Notes under the pieces: model-generated
What the model was told of the DNA's origin: nothing
The model's database searches: none
The model's input: the letters and a program-made list of their open reading frames with translations, nothing else
Translations under genes and position numbers: made by a program
Source: Paenibacillus_V sp046244365
Lineage (GTDB): Bacteria > Bacillota > Bacilli > Paenibacillales > NBRC-103111
Direction: 5' to 3'
Assembly: GCF_046244365.1 (NCBI RefSeq)
Contig: NZ_CP176395.1
Span: 1,922,001-1,986,000 of the forward strand
DNA: 64,000 bases
Part shown: positions 18,436 to 26,892 of the stretch, piece after piece
Position numbering within the stretch: position 1 is the stretch's first letter
Layout of the letters: every line of letters starts with the position of its first letter

Positions 18436-21400
18436 GGCCGCTTAAGCTGACGATGACCGCTTTCGGTCCATACCGGGACGAGGAGACGATCGATTTCAGC
18501 CTGCTCGAAGACCGGCGGCTGTTCGTGATTTCGGGCAATACGGGAGCGGGCAAAACATCGATTTTCGATGCGATCTGCTTCGCTCTGTACGGCTTCGCAA
18601 GCGGAGAAGACCGCTCCGAGCCGCGGATGCTGCGCAGCCATTTTGCGGAGGAAGGGACGCATACTTCGGTGGAGTTCACATTCGCCGCGGGACGGCGAAC
18701 GTATCGCGTGTTTCGCCAAATGCCGCACCGCAAAGGGGATAACAAAAGCGAAACCGGGGGAAAAGCGGAGCTCTACGAGACGACGGACGGGCAGGATGTG
18801 CCGTGCGTGGATCGGTTTACCGTGTCGGACGTCAATACGAAGCTCGAGGGGATCATCGGACTGACCAAAGAGCAATTCAGCCAGATCGTCATGCTCCCGC
18901 AGGGGGAATTCCGGAAGCTGCTGACGTCGGATACGGACAATAAAGAGGAAATTTTGCGGCGTATTTTCCGGACGGGGCTCTATCGCAGGCTGGAGGACAA
19001 GTTCCAGCAAAAAAGCCGGGAGCTCAAAGATTCGCTCAAGGCCGCGCAATTTGAGCTGGATGTGTACATGAAGCAGCCACAATCGGCTTTGCCGGAGCGC
19101 GAGGAAAGCGCGCTGCACCGTACGCTGCGGCAGGACGCCTATAATGCGCTGCAGGTCGCGGAAGGGCTGGCGCAGGAGGCCGTCCATTACCGGCAGCTTG
19201 CCGGCGAGGCGGATACGCGGAAGGCGGATTTGACCGCACGGCGCGACGAGAAAGAGGCGCAGCTGCGCGCCGCCGCCGCGCTGAACGCGCGCTTTGCGGA
19301 GCTCGGCCAGCGGCGCGGGCAGCGCAGCGAGATGGAGCGCCGGCAAGCGGAGGTAACCGAGCGGGAGCTGCGGCTCGGGCTGGCGGAGCGGGCGGCTCAG
19401 CTTGCGCCGTACGAGGAGCAGGCGGGCCGGGCGGCGCAGAGCGAAGCGCTGAAGCGGCAGCAGCACGATGCGAAGCGGCGCGACGCGGAGGCGGCAGAGC
19501 TGGCGTTCGCGCAGGCGCAGCGGCGTCACGGCGAGGAAGCCGCGCGCGAAACGGAGCGGCGAGAGGCGGAGCGGGAGCTGCAGCGGCTGGCGGAGCTCGA
19601 GCCCGCCGTGCGTACGATGGGCGCGCAGCGGCAGGAGGTGGAGCGGCTGCAAGCCGAGGAAGCGGCAGGAGCGGCGCAGCTGAAGGCCGCCGAGGCGAAG
19701 CTGGCCGAGGAACGTGCGGCGAAGCTGTCGCGCGGCGAGCGCATCAAGGCGCTGGAAAACGATACGGCCGCTCTGCCGGAGCAGAGAGAAGCGCTGCTCC
19801 AGGTCGAGCGCCAAGGCAAGCTCATCAAGGAGCTGCTCGAGCTCGAGACGCAGCTGGGCGGCTTGTCGCAGCTGGAGGCGGAGAAGGAAAAGGCGCTGCT
19901 GCGGGCCCAGGCCGAGCATGAGAGGCTGGAAACGCTCTGGATTGAAGGGCAGGCGGGTCTGCTCGCGGCGCATCTGCACGATGGCAAGCCATGCCCCGTA
20001 TGCGGCGGCACGGATCACCCGCATAAAGCGGCTGCTGCGGAGTCGCTACCGTCCAGGGAAAAGCTGCAACAGGCCAAGGAGGAGCTGCGGCATTTCGAGC
20101 GGGAGCTGAACGAGGCGAAGCTCCAAGCGGCTGCGGCGCGCTCGGGACGGGAAGGAAAAGCGGCTGATCTCGCCGACCAGGGTATTCCATCCGAAAGGCT
20201 GACGGAAAGGCAGACGCAGCTGCGTGCGGAGTGGAAACGGCTGAAGGAGCGGACGGAGCAGCTGGATAAAGACCGCGGCGTCCTGCAGAAGCTGAAGCAG
20301 GAAGCGGAAGAGGCGGAGCAGCTTGCGGAGCGGATTCTGCAGGAGAAGGAGCAGCTGACGCGGAAGCTTCAGGACGTTACGGTGCAGCGCCATACGAAGC
20401 AAGAGCTGCTTGCCAAAGACATCGAGCGGATCGCGGAGGAGTTGCGCTCGCCGGAGCGGCTGGCGCGGCGCTTGAACGAGCAGCGCGCGCTTGCCGAGCG
20501 GTTGAACGCGGCCTGGAAGGCGGCGCAGGATCAGCTGCAGCTTACGCAGACGCGTCTTGCCGAAGAGAAGGCGCACGCCGTGCAAACCGGGCGGCAGCTG
20601 GAAGAGGCGGAGGAGCTGTTATGCCAGGCGAATGGGCGCTTCGGCGAGGAGATGGCGAAGGCAGGCTTTGCGGCGGTGTCCGATTACCGGGAAGCCAAGC
20701 TGGACGATGCGGTGCGCCAAGCGGCCAAATCGGAGATCGAAGCGTTCAAGACGGCATTTGCCGCCCTAGCCGGGCAAATAGCCGAGCTTGAGCTGGAGCT
20801 GGCCGGGAAGACGGCGGCCGATCTGGAAGCGCTGAACGGAGAATTGGCTCAGCTCCGGCAGCAGCTGGAGGACGCGGCCGAGGAGCAGCGCCGGGCTGTC
20901 CGCTATGCGGATGAAGCCGAACGGCTGCAGGCGGCTATCGCTGCAGCGAACGGACGGGTTAAGGAGCAGGAGGCCGTTCTTGAGCAAATGTTGGACGTGT
21001 ATCATATGCTGAAAGGCGACAATCCGCTGAAAATATCGTTCGAACGCTACATTTTGATCGAATTTTTGGATCAGATTCTGCAAGCGGCGAACGAGCGGCT
21101 TCGCGATCTGTCGAACGGACAGTTCGTTTTGCAGCGGAGAGAGGGACTTGAGACGCGCGGCAAGCAGAGCGGTCTCGGACTCGACGTATATGATGCGTAT
21201 ACGGGGCAGAACCGCGACGTCAAGACGCTGTCCGGCGGCGAGAAGTTCAATGCTTCGCTCTGTCTCGCGCTGGGCATGACCGATGTCATTCAAGCGCATC
21301 AGGGCGGCGTTTCCATCGAGATGATGTTCATCGACGAAGGGTTCGGCTCTTTGGACGAAGATGCGCTTGGCAAGGCGATCGGCGCGCTCGTCGACCTGCA

Positions 21401-21524
21401 GCGTTCCGGCCGGATGATCGGCGTCATCTCGCACGTGCAGGAGCTGAAGCAGGCGTTCCCCGCCGTGCTGGAAGTCCGGAAGACGAAGGAAGGGTACAGC
21501 CGGACCGGTATTCTTTTGAAATAG
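18432..21524 (+). CDS. sbcC: Exonuclease subunit SbcC (Rad50-like SMC ATPase)
   Basis: The 1030-residue ATPase partner of SbcD. Seen: Walker A GNTGAGKTS (about 35-43); two very long Glu/Arg/Ala-rich coiled-coil arms; the zinc-hook CPVCG at about 521-525 in the middle; the ABC signature LSGGEKFNASL (about 933) and Walker B with MMFIDEGFGSLDED (about 964). It overlaps sbcD by ATGA. The coiled-coil arms are unusually GC-rich, which creates long spurious open frames on the other strand. A hairpin terminator follows at 21579. Confidence 0.97.
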   Translation: MRPLKLTMTAFGPYRDEETIDFSLLEDRRLFVISGNTGAGKTSIFDAICFALYGFASGEDRSEPRMLRSHFAEEGTHTSVEFTFAAGRRTYRVFRQMPHRKGDNKSETGGKAELYETTDGQDVPCVDRFTVSDVNTKLEGIIGLTKEQFSQIVMLPQGEFRKLLTSDTDNKEEILRRIFRTGLYRRLEDKFQQKSRELKDSLKAAQFELDVYMKQPQSALPEREESALHRTLRQDAYNALQVAEGLAQEAVHYRQLAGEADTRKADLTARRDEKEAQLRAAAALNARFAELGQRRGQRSEMERRQAEVTERELRLGLAERAAQLAPYEEQAGRAAQSEALKRQQHDAKRRDAEAAELAFAQAQRRHGEEAARETERREAERELQRLAELEPAVRTMGAQRQEVERLQAEEAAGAAQLKAAEAKLAEERAAKLSRGERIKALENDTAALPEQREALLQVERQGKLIKELLELETQLGGLSQLEAEKEKALLRAQAEHERLETLWIEGQAGLLAAHLHDGKPCPVCGGTDHPHKAAAAESLPSREKLQQAKEELRHFERELNEAKLQAAAARSGREGKAADLADQGIPSERLTERQTQLRAEWKRLKERTEQLDKDRGVLQKLKQEAEEAEQLAERILQEKEQLTRKLQDVTVQRHTKQELLAKDIERIAEELRSPERLARRLNEQRALAERLNAAWKAAQDQLQLTQTRLAEEKAHAVQTGRQLEEAEELLCQANGRFGEEMAKAGFAAVSDYREAKLDDAVRQAAKSEIEAFKTAFAALAGQIAELELELAGKTAADLEALNGELAQLRQQLEDAAEEQRRAVRYADEAERLQAAIAAANGRVKEQEAVLEQMLDVYHMLKGDNPLKISFERYILIEFLDQILQAANERLRDLSNGQFVLQRREGLETRGKQSGLGLDVYDAYTGQNRDVKTLSGGEKFNASLCLALGMTDVIQAHQGGVSIEMMFIDEGFGSLDEDALGKAIGALVDLQRSGRMIGVISHVQELKQAFPAVLEVRKTKEGYSRTGILLK

Positions 21525-21578
21525 ATAAACGTTGGTAACTATACAATAAAGTTGGTAACTGGTTTGCAAACTTTAAAC

Positions 21579-21614
21579 GCCGCGCTCCTTCTTTCGAGGG
21601 GCGCGGCGATTATT
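21579..21614 (+). terminator. Likely terminator after sbcC
   Basis: The stem CGCCGCGCTCC/GGGGCGCGGCG is followed by ATTATTGATT. The gap before it carries two copies of GTTGGTAACT (21531-21540 and 21551-21560), of unknown meaning. Confidence 0.65.
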
Positions 21615-21640
21615 GATTAATATGACTTCTACAAGAGCAT

Positions 21641-21667
21641 TAACGGGCAGTTATGTGCGGGTAACGC
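21641..21667. repeat. Dispersed TAACGGGCA-type repeat, short copy
   Basis: It starts TAACGGGCAG and contains a second GGGTAACGCC. It resembles the arms of the other copies listed in this window. Confidence 0.45.
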
Positions 21668-21725
21668 CTGACTAACTGACTGTGTTACAAATAAGATATT
21701 ATTTTTTTAACAAGGAGAATTCATT

Positions 21726-22145
21726 ATGTCAGCAGAAGAAGTAGTGCGAAAATTTTTTGAGAAGGTTCGTTCTGGCCAAGAACCGGATGAGGCACACCAG
21801 TTAATGGCGGAACGAGTTTTGGCGCATCAGATTACTTCGGAAAATGAGGTGACCGTCGAAAGGTCACCAGCCAATTACGCGGATCATGTTCGCGAAATGA
21901 TAGAAATTTACGGAACATTCAGTTTAACTATAAAAGAATTTTTAGTGCAAGATGATCGAGTTTATGTACGTTGGAAACAATCTGGAATCCATATTGGAGA
22001 AGTAGACGGATATACACCGACTAACAAACCCGTCGTAGAGATCGCAAGTGCAGTCTATCGTGTAGAAAATGAGAAAATCGTAGAATATTGGATACAGATT
22101 GACCGCGAAGGAATTCGTATTCAACTGGAGCGCAACAAGGAATAA
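21726..22145 (+). CDS. SnoaL/NTF2-like ester cyclase-type protein
   Basis: A 139-residue single-domain protein of the SnoaL-like branch of the NTF2 fold. It shows a helical N-terminus (AEEVVRKFFEKVRSG), then an alpha+beta cone with YADHVREMIEIYGTFSLTIKEFLVQDDRVYVRWKQSG split over residues 58-94, and a C-terminal strand with VEYWIQIDREGI. The substrate is unknown. AAGGAG precedes the ATG. The gene is AT-rich compared with sbcC, stands alone, and has copies of a dispersed repeat on both sides (21641 and 22160), suggesting acquisition. Confidence 0.8.
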   Translation: MSAEEVVRKFFEKVRSGQEPDEAHQLMAERVLAHQITSENEVTVERSPANYADHVREMIEIYGTFSLTIKEFLVQDDRVYVRWKQSGIHIGEVDGYTPTNKPVVEIASAVYRVENEKIVEYWIQIDREGIRIQLERNKE

Positions 22146-22159
22146 CAGTTGAATCATTG

Positions 22160-22232
22160 AACTAATACGACGGGCACGATAGCTCAATATTCAACCAGAA
22201 CGAGGCTGCCGATAGGAATCGGCAGCCTCATT
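22160..22232. repeat. Dispersed repeat: TAACGGGCA-type arm plus GGCAGCC hairpin
   Basis: The arm ACGGGCACGATAGCTCAA (22170-22187) is followed by a perfect hairpin GAGGCTGCCGAT/ATCGGCAGCCTC (22202-22229). The hairpin may serve as terminator of the SnoaL-like gene, although there is no T run. Confidence 0.7.
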
Positions 22233-22267
22233 GCGTTAATGAGCTGGATCAATGGCGAGTGATCAGG

Positions 22268-22318
22268 AATGGGATAGAGTTCTTGTCATTTATAACGTCA
22301 AGTTCTTGTCAACCGACA
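22268..22318 (-). mobile_element. Tn7-type transposon end (element body to the left)
   Basis: Read on the minus strand, this begins TGTCGGTT then GACAAGAAC, followed by a second GACAAGAAC unit that continues CTCTATCCCATT. An 8-base TGT-tip followed by a directly repeated GACAA-type site is the architecture of Tn7/TnsB ends. No transposase is present, so this is probably a relic or the end of an element lacking its genes here. Confidence 0.45.
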
Positions 22319-22337
22319 GAAAAACAACAGGAGCATG

Positions 22338-22443
22338 TGTCGGGTGACAAGAACATTATCTCATTACGAACCGCGTAAATCGCGGTTTTTTTGTGTTATG
22401 GGATAAAGTTCTTGTCAAATTTGAATGAAAAGTACTTTATCCC
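22338..22443 (+). mobile_element. Tn7-type transposon end (element body to the right)
   Basis: It begins TGTCGGGT then GACAAGAAC and ATTATCTCATT. Further related units follow at 22398-22416 (inverted) and 22424-22443. The last two together form a palindrome with arms GGGATAAAGT/ACTTTATCCC. It lies 19 bases from the oppositely facing end at 22268-22318. A hairpin terminator (22369-22392) sits between the units. Confidence 0.45.
22369..22392 (+). terminator. Small rho-independent terminator
   Basis: AACCGCG-TAAAT-CGCGGTT is followed directly by T residues. It lies within the transposon-end-like region. Confidence 0.7.
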
Positions 22444-22707
22444 ATTCCCGTTTTCGGCAAGCGTCAGGAGATGTATTCTGTTCAGCACGGCCCGTTGTCC
22501 TTTTGAGGCGACGAAAAGAAGAAATCTCTTCAAACTCAAAAAAGCAGAGGTTGTCGATGAAAGCGGCGGACCTCTAGTATCCTTAGACACCACTATCTGT
22601 AAATAAATGAGTTAAATGAATGCAATCCGACTGTCGTTCTCCCTATAGGGAAGCAATTGAACAGTGAGTATATTGACAACAACCGGTCTCGTGTACTAAT
22701 ATTTACT

Positions 22708-22731
22708 TATACAAAACTAGTGTTTAATATA
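22708..22731. promoter_or_regulatory. Putative IclR operator, copy 1
   Basis: A 24-base near-palindrome with half sites TATACAAAAC and GTTTAATATA around TAGT. It is 22/24 identical to 26836-26859 in the divergent promoter region of the IclR gene. It lies 24 bases before the start of the M20 pseudogene. Confidence 0.7.
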
Positions 22732-22754
22732 CAAAACACAAATAGGGGGTTTTT

Positions 22755-22947
22755 ATGTCCGGTCTATGGGCATGTGTCCATGAGGAAGCAAAAAATATCA
22801 CGGAAGAGCTTATCGAGATTCGTAGAGATCTGCATCGATACCCGGAGCTCAGCTTTCGGGAGCTCGAAATTCAACCTGAACGAAGCGTGTCTTCCGATCG
22901 GCTCGGCCATGTTTGCCGGCCTTGCTCTTCACCGGCTGCTAGACTAA
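22755..22947 (+). pseudogene. Remnant of an M20 family amidohydrolase
   Basis: ATG 22755 opens a frame whose first 40 or so residues match the N-terminus of M20 amidohydrolases (EELIEIRRDLHRYPELSF). It then runs into unrelated sequence. In another frame, from about 22880 to a TAG at 22945, the residues LPIGSAMFAGLALHRLLD resemble the C-terminal helix of the same family. The middle (roughly 330 codons, including all catalytic residues) is missing. The gene stands directly behind the first IclR-type operator, so an amidohydrolase was once part of this regulon. Confidence 0.7.
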
Positions 22948-22984
22948 AGGAAAAGTATCCCGTGTGAGTATTCAATTGCTCAAT

Positions 22985-22998
22985 TGAAAGCGCTTATA
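22985..22998. promoter_or_regulatory. Putative CcpA cre site
   Basis: TGAAAGCGCTTATA matches the cre consensus TGWAANCGNTNWCA at all but one fixed position. A second palindrome, GGAAGCGCTTCC, follows at once. It lies about 60 bases before the binding-protein gene, so carbon catabolite repression of this unit is likely. Confidence 0.55.
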
Positions 22999-23057
22999 GG
23001 AAGCGCTTCCCTCGAACCGCAACAGAACATTCAAACACATCGGAGGCTATACGCGAA

Positions 23058-24323
23058 ATGAAAACATCTAAAACCGCGATTTGTTGTCTAAACTTGATTT
23101 TGCTTTCCGGTCTTGCGGCAGCATGCTCGAATCAGGATGCGGAAAAAAGCAACGGTAAAATCGAACTGTCTCTCCTGTATGCCGAATCGTTATTCGGCGA
23201 CAATCCCGACAAATGGTTCAAAGAGTTTGAAAGCAAATATCCGAATATTAAGCTGAAGGTCGAAACATTGCCGCCAAGCAGCATTTTTGAAGCTTTGCGG
23301 ACGCGGATTTCCGCGGGAGAAGTGCCCGATTTGTACCAGCTTAACATCGGACATGTAACGACCGGATTGGCCGATCAACAAGGATTGATCTATGACTTGA
23401 GTACGCTTGAGGCGAGCAAAAATTATTCGGATTCGATCAGGAAGGCGACTTCGATCAACGGCAAACAGGCCCTGTTCACGCTGGGCATCGCCATGCTCGG
23501 TTTACCCTACGATAAAGCGATGTTTGCCGAGGCCGGCTATAACGAACCGCCGAAAACATGGGAACAATTTATCGATGCAGGCAAAAAGCTGAAGGCAAAG
23601 GGAAAAGAACTGCTCGTCTATTCCTCGAAATGGGAAACCGGTATCGGCAACGTCTTTCACTGGACATTCGGAACGCATGCTCTGAAAGACGAAGCGTTCA
23701 AAAAAGCCTATTTATCCAACTCCGTAGACTGGAGCAAGCCGGAATATCGTGAAATGTTGAAGGAAGGGTTCAAACGCTTCAAAGAGATGAACGACTTAGT
23801 ACGCGTAGGGAGCTTTACGAATGAATACGCGATCGCCCAGCAGTCGTTCGTGAACGGAGACAGCGCCGCGACGCTCGGAGGGACTTGGGAGGCGGGCACG
23901 CTTCGCAAGCTGAACCCGAAGCTCGAACTCGGATTCATGAATATGCCGTACGAGCAGGACGACAAAAATGCATATGTTTTTGTTCCGGAGGACGGTATTG
24001 CCATCAATGCCAAAGGAAAACACATCGAAGAAGCCAAAACGTTTTTAAACTGGCTTTTCAGCAAAGAAACGTACGCAGGCATTGTGGATGCGAAAGGTTC
24101 ATTCTCGGCGCAGCCGGGCGTAGGCAAACTAGACGATTCGTATAAAGATGTGCCGCGATGGCTCGAAACGAACCGGATGGTTCCATTCGCCAACACGGGC
24201 CCGATTCCCAGCTCCGCCTGGATCGCTCTCGGGAATGCGGCGCAGGAATACACCTTCAAGGGCAATATCGACAACGCGATCGATAAATTTATCGCCGAGT
24301 ATAACAAGTCAAAAGCAAAATAA
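23058..24323 (+). CDS. ABC transporter solute-binding lipoprotein (family 1), paralog A
   Basis: A 421-residue extracellular substrate-binding lipoprotein with lipobox Cys23 (LAAAC). It is closely related along its whole length to the protein at 26893 (shared blocks include SFTNEYAIAQQSF, LNPK-ELGFMN-PY and VPEDG/IPEDG with NAKGKH/NAKSKH), so the two arose by duplication. No permease follows it. It probably shares the permease pair at 28197-29908. GGAGG lies 11 bases before the ATG. A cre-like site and the first IclR operator lie upstream, and the deacylase gene follows closely. Confidence 0.92.
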   Translation: MKTSKTAICCLNLILLSGLAAACSNQDAEKSNGKIELSLLYAESLFGDNPDKWFKEFESKYPNIKLKVETLPPSSIFEALRTRISAGEVPDLYQLNIGHVTTGLADQQGLIYDLSTLEASKNYSDSIRKATSINGKQALFTLGIAMLGLPYDKAMFAEAGYNEPPKTWEQFIDAGKKLKAKGKELLVYSSKWETGIGNVFHWTFGTHALKDEAFKKAYLSNSVDWSKPEYREMLKEGFKRFKEMNDLVRVGSFTNEYAIAQQSFVNGDSAATLGGTWEAGTLRKLNPKLELGFMNMPYEQDDKNAYVFVPEDGIAINAKGKHIEEAKTFLNWLFSKETYAGIVDAKGSFSAQPGVGKLDDSYKDVPRWLETNRMVPFANTGPIPSSAWIALGNAAQEYTFKGNIDNAIDKFIAEYNKSKAK

Positions 24324-24377
24324 ACGACTTCTTGCAGCGGTTAGATCGACTTTTACCTTACGGAGGAGATGCCTGCG

Positions 24378-25913
24378 ATGATGCTGGATATTTTGATTAA
24401 AGACGGTTTTGTAGTTGACGGAACGGGATCCCCGGGAAAACGATGCGACGTCGGCATCGTCGGAGACAGGATCGAAGCGGTCGGCGATCTCGGCGGGGCT
24501 GTAGCCAAGCAGGTGCTTGAAGCGGCAAACAAGGTCGTATGCCCGGGCTTTATCGATGTGCATGTTCATTCGGAGCTGGCTTTGCTCGGCGGACCCGATC
24601 GCTATGCTCCGCTTCGAATGGGCGTGACGACGCAGCTTGCCGGTCCTGACGGCTTTTCATGGGCCCCCATGTCCAAAGCGAGATTGCAAGAACAGAAGGA
24701 CTACCTTCATGTGTTTTACGACGATCCTCTTATCGATGCGAGCGGCGACATGACGATCGACAGCTATTTGGGCATGTTTCGCGGCAGATTGCCGTCCAAT
24801 CTGGCGCTTCAAGTTCCGCACGGCGCCATACGCGTCGAGGCGATGGGATGGGCGGGGAGGCCGGCTTCGGAGGACGAACTCGTACGAATGGAGAAGATGA
24901 CACGAGCGTGGATGGAAGCCGGGGCCGTATCCTTTTGTACGGGGCTGGAATACGAACCGATGCGGCATGCCGGATTGGACGAGCTTGTACGCCTCTCCAA
25001 AATTGCAGCGGAATACGGGGGGATTTATGTTGCTCATCAGCGAGGATATGCGGATAAAGTGAAGATCGGCTGCCGCGAAACGTTTGCGATAGCTGGGCAA
25101 GCGAACATTCCCGTACACATTTCGCATCTTGCCGTGGACGATGCTGCGGCCGAGCAGCTGGAATGGGCCTGTTCCAGGGGAATTGACGTCACTTTTGACA
25201 TGTATCCGTATCCGGCCGGCTGTACCCATCTGTTAATGGGCTTACCAGAAGCGCTGCAGCTGGGCTCCCCCGAACAAGTGAAAGCAAGAATCGGTCAAAA
25301 GAGCGTTCGCCGCCAATATGCCGACCAGCTGGCAAACGCATTTCCTCTTGATCGGGTCGTATTCGCCGCTGTCGGAACTTCGGAACCGACGGGATGGGAA
25401 GGCAAAACGTTAGGCCAGGTTCAACAGGAAATGCAGATGGATCTGCCCGATGCGATTTGCGAAATTTTGCTAAGAACGGATCTTCAAGCGCTTATGGTCT
25501 ACCATTGGCCGAAGGAACGCCATTCGTGCCTGGAAAGCACGTTCAAGCATCCGTCTCACATGATCGGTACGGACGGCCTCTATGTCGGTCTCAAACCTCA
25601 TCCGCGGGGATTCGGTACCTATCCAAAGGTGTTGGGACAATTCGTCCGGGAGAACAAGTGGGTAAGTCTGGAGCAAGCCATTTACAAAATGAGCGGCTTT
25701 CCCGCCCGAACGTTCCGGATCAAAGACCGCGGGATCATTGCCAGAAGCCATTTTGCGGATATCGTCATTTTCGATCCGGACGAGGTGGACGGTCCCGCCA
25801 CATTTGCCGAACCGCGCCTGAACCCGACGGGTATCGAAAAGGTAATCGTCAACGGGCAAATCGTCGTAAATGATGGGGAAATCGCACAAGGACTTTACGG
25901 ACGAATTTTGTAA
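24378..25913 (+). CDS. N-acyl-D-amino-acid deacylase family amidohydrolase
   Basis: A 511-residue amidohydrolase-superfamily enzyme of the D-aminoacylase type, predicted to split N-acyl-D-amino acids into acid and free D-amino acid in the cytoplasm. Seen: the N-terminal beta part (LDILIKDGFVVDGTGSPG), the metal motif PGFIDVHVHSE, the GVTT motif, and conserved Asp in IGTDGLYVG. In well-studied D-aminoacylases a zinc-ligand Cys follows GVTT in a GNCG context. Here the text is AGPDGFSWAP, so the Cys is replaced. ATG 24378 is chosen over 24369 because GGAGGAG ends directly at 24368. It follows binding protein A by about 55 bases and is probably co-transcribed with it. Confidence 0.85.
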   Translation: MMLDILIKDGFVVDGTGSPGKRCDVGIVGDRIEAVGDLGGAVAKQVLEAANKVVCPGFIDVHVHSELALLGGPDRYAPLRMGVTTQLAGPDGFSWAPMSKARLQEQKDYLHVFYDDPLIDASGDMTIDSYLGMFRGRLPSNLALQVPHGAIRVEAMGWAGRPASEDELVRMEKMTRAWMEAGAVSFCTGLEYEPMRHAGLDELVRLSKIAAEYGGIYVAHQRGYADKVKIGCRETFAIAGQANIPVHISHLAVDDAAAEQLEWACSRGIDVTFDMYPYPAGCTHLLMGLPEALQLGSPEQVKARIGQKSVRRQYADQLANAFPLDRVVFAAVGTSEPTGWEGKTLGQVQQEMQMDLPDAICEILLRTDLQALMVYHWPKERHSCLESTFKHPSHMIGTDGLYVGLKPHPRGFGTYPKVLGQFVRENKWVSLEQAIYKMSGFPARTFRIKDRGIIARSHFADIVIFDPDEVDGPATFAEPRLNPTGIEKVIVNGQIVVNDGEIAQGLYGRIL

Positions 25914-25947
25914 TTCGGCGAGAAGACACACAGCGTTGCGCGAACGC

Positions 25948-25994
25948 GAAAAGAGCCCTCGTGCACTCGATCCGGTCGGATCGTTCGGGGCTCT
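25948..25994 (-). terminator. Terminator for the IclR gene
   Basis: On the minus strand, AGAGCCCCGAACGATC pairs with GATCGAGTGCACGAGGGCTCT (with mismatches), and TTTT follows. It lies in the 95-base gap between the convergent deacylase and IclR genes and may act in both directions. Confidence 0.6.
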
Positions 25995-26008
25995 AATCAA
26001 GGGGCAAA

Positions 26009-26800
26009 TTAAATGAAACCATTTCTTTTTCCGGAATATCCGAGCTGCTGCGAAATGCTTAGGGCTGCCGCTTTCACTTTCGCCCCCAACTCGTCAAGGG
26101 CGGCATCCGGCAGGTCCGCTCGTAGAGAAGTGACGCCGACGGAAGCAACGACCTTGCTTTCATGATTGAAAATGGGAGCGCCGACACATCGGATACCGTA
26201 TTCCGCATCTTCATCGTCTATGGCGTAGCCCGTCTGGCGAATTTTTTCAATAGCCGCCTTAAAGTCGGCGACGGAGGTGATTGTTTTCTCAGTAAAGCGG
26301 GGCAATCCCCGTTCTTCCATAATCTCATCGAGCTTGGACTCCGGCAAAAAGGCGGCGATCGCTTTGCCGATTGCCGAAGCGTGGATCGGATTACGCTGGC
26401 CGATGTAGGTCGAAACCTTAATAAAGCCTTGCTTGTCCACCTTGTCGATGTACACGGCCTCGCCTTTCTCGACAATGGCCAGATGAACCGTCAAGCCGGA
26501 TTCTTCGAGCAGCTTTTGCATAAAAGGTTTGGCAACCGCGCGAATGTCGAATTTGTTTAACATGTTGATGCCGATGGACATGAATTTCGTGCTCAAATGG
26601 TATTTGCCTTCCTGGTTTTTAACGATGTAATCCATTTGATCGAGCTTATTCACAATAAAAAAAACGGTCGTTTTCGGAAGTCCGAGTATTTTGCACAACT
26701 CCGTTATACCGAGCGGCTGATCTTGTCCGGCAAGCGTTTCAATAATGGCAAATGCCTTATCGAGCGCCGGAACATTGTATTTTTTCGTCGTTTCGCTCAA
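26009..26800 (-). CDS. IclR family transcriptional regulator
   Basis: A 263-residue IclR regulator with an N-terminal winged HTH (about 1-75; GITELCKILGLPKTTVFFIV as recognition region) and a C-terminal effector-binding domain (AIGKAIAAFLPE, EDAEYGIRCVGAPIF, SVGVTSLRAD). It is divergent from the binding-protein operon, 92 bases away, and the gap holds one of two near-identical 24-base palindromes. It therefore most likely controls both the downstream operon and the unit behind the other copy. The effector is probably a D-amino acid derivative or breakdown product, by context only. Confidence 0.93.
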   Translation of the reverse strand: MSETTKKYNVPALDKAFAIIETLAGQDQPLGITELCKILGLPKTTVFFIVNKLDQMDYIVKNQEGKYHLSTKFMSIGINMLNKFDIRAVAKPFMQKLLEESGLTVHLAIVEKGEAVYIDKVDKQGFIKVSTYIGQRNPIHASAIGKAIAAFLPESKLDEIMEERGLPRFTEKTITSVADFKAAIEKIRQTGYAIDDEDAEYGIRCVGAPIFNHESKVVASVGVTSLRADLPDAALDELGAKVKAAALSISQQLGYSGKRNGFI

Positions 26801-26835
26801 GCCAATACCTCCAATGATCTATCCATATTTTTTAT

Positions 26836-26859
26836 TATACAAAACAACTGTTTAATATA
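26836..26859. promoter_or_regulatory. Putative IclR operator, copy 2
   Basis: Half sites TATACAAAAC and GTTTAATATA around AACT lie in the IclR/binding-protein divergent promoter region. Compare 22708-22731, which differs at only two bases. Confidence 0.7.
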
Positions 26860-26892
26860 AAAAATATCAAAAAAACGAGGAGGAAGCAACTC

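Larger units (their letters stand above)
22146..22754. other. Gene-free region with repeats, transposon ends and an operator
   Basis: It contains the dispersed repeat, the two facing Tn7-type ends, a small terminator and the first IclR-type operator (22708-22731). Open frames of about 65-71 codons around 22391-22606 on both strands have no ribosome site and resemble nothing I know. Confidence 0.6.

Noticed and set aside
18339..20024. A 561-codon open frame on the minus strand opposite sbcC
   Set aside because: It mirrors the GC-rich coiled-coil codons of sbcC, is rich in Leu/Arg/Gln without domains, and overlaps a certain gene.
22391..22606. A 71-codon frame and its minus-strand counterpart near the transposon ends
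   Set aside because: No ribosome site, and it begins inside the palindromic end repeats. No family is recognised.
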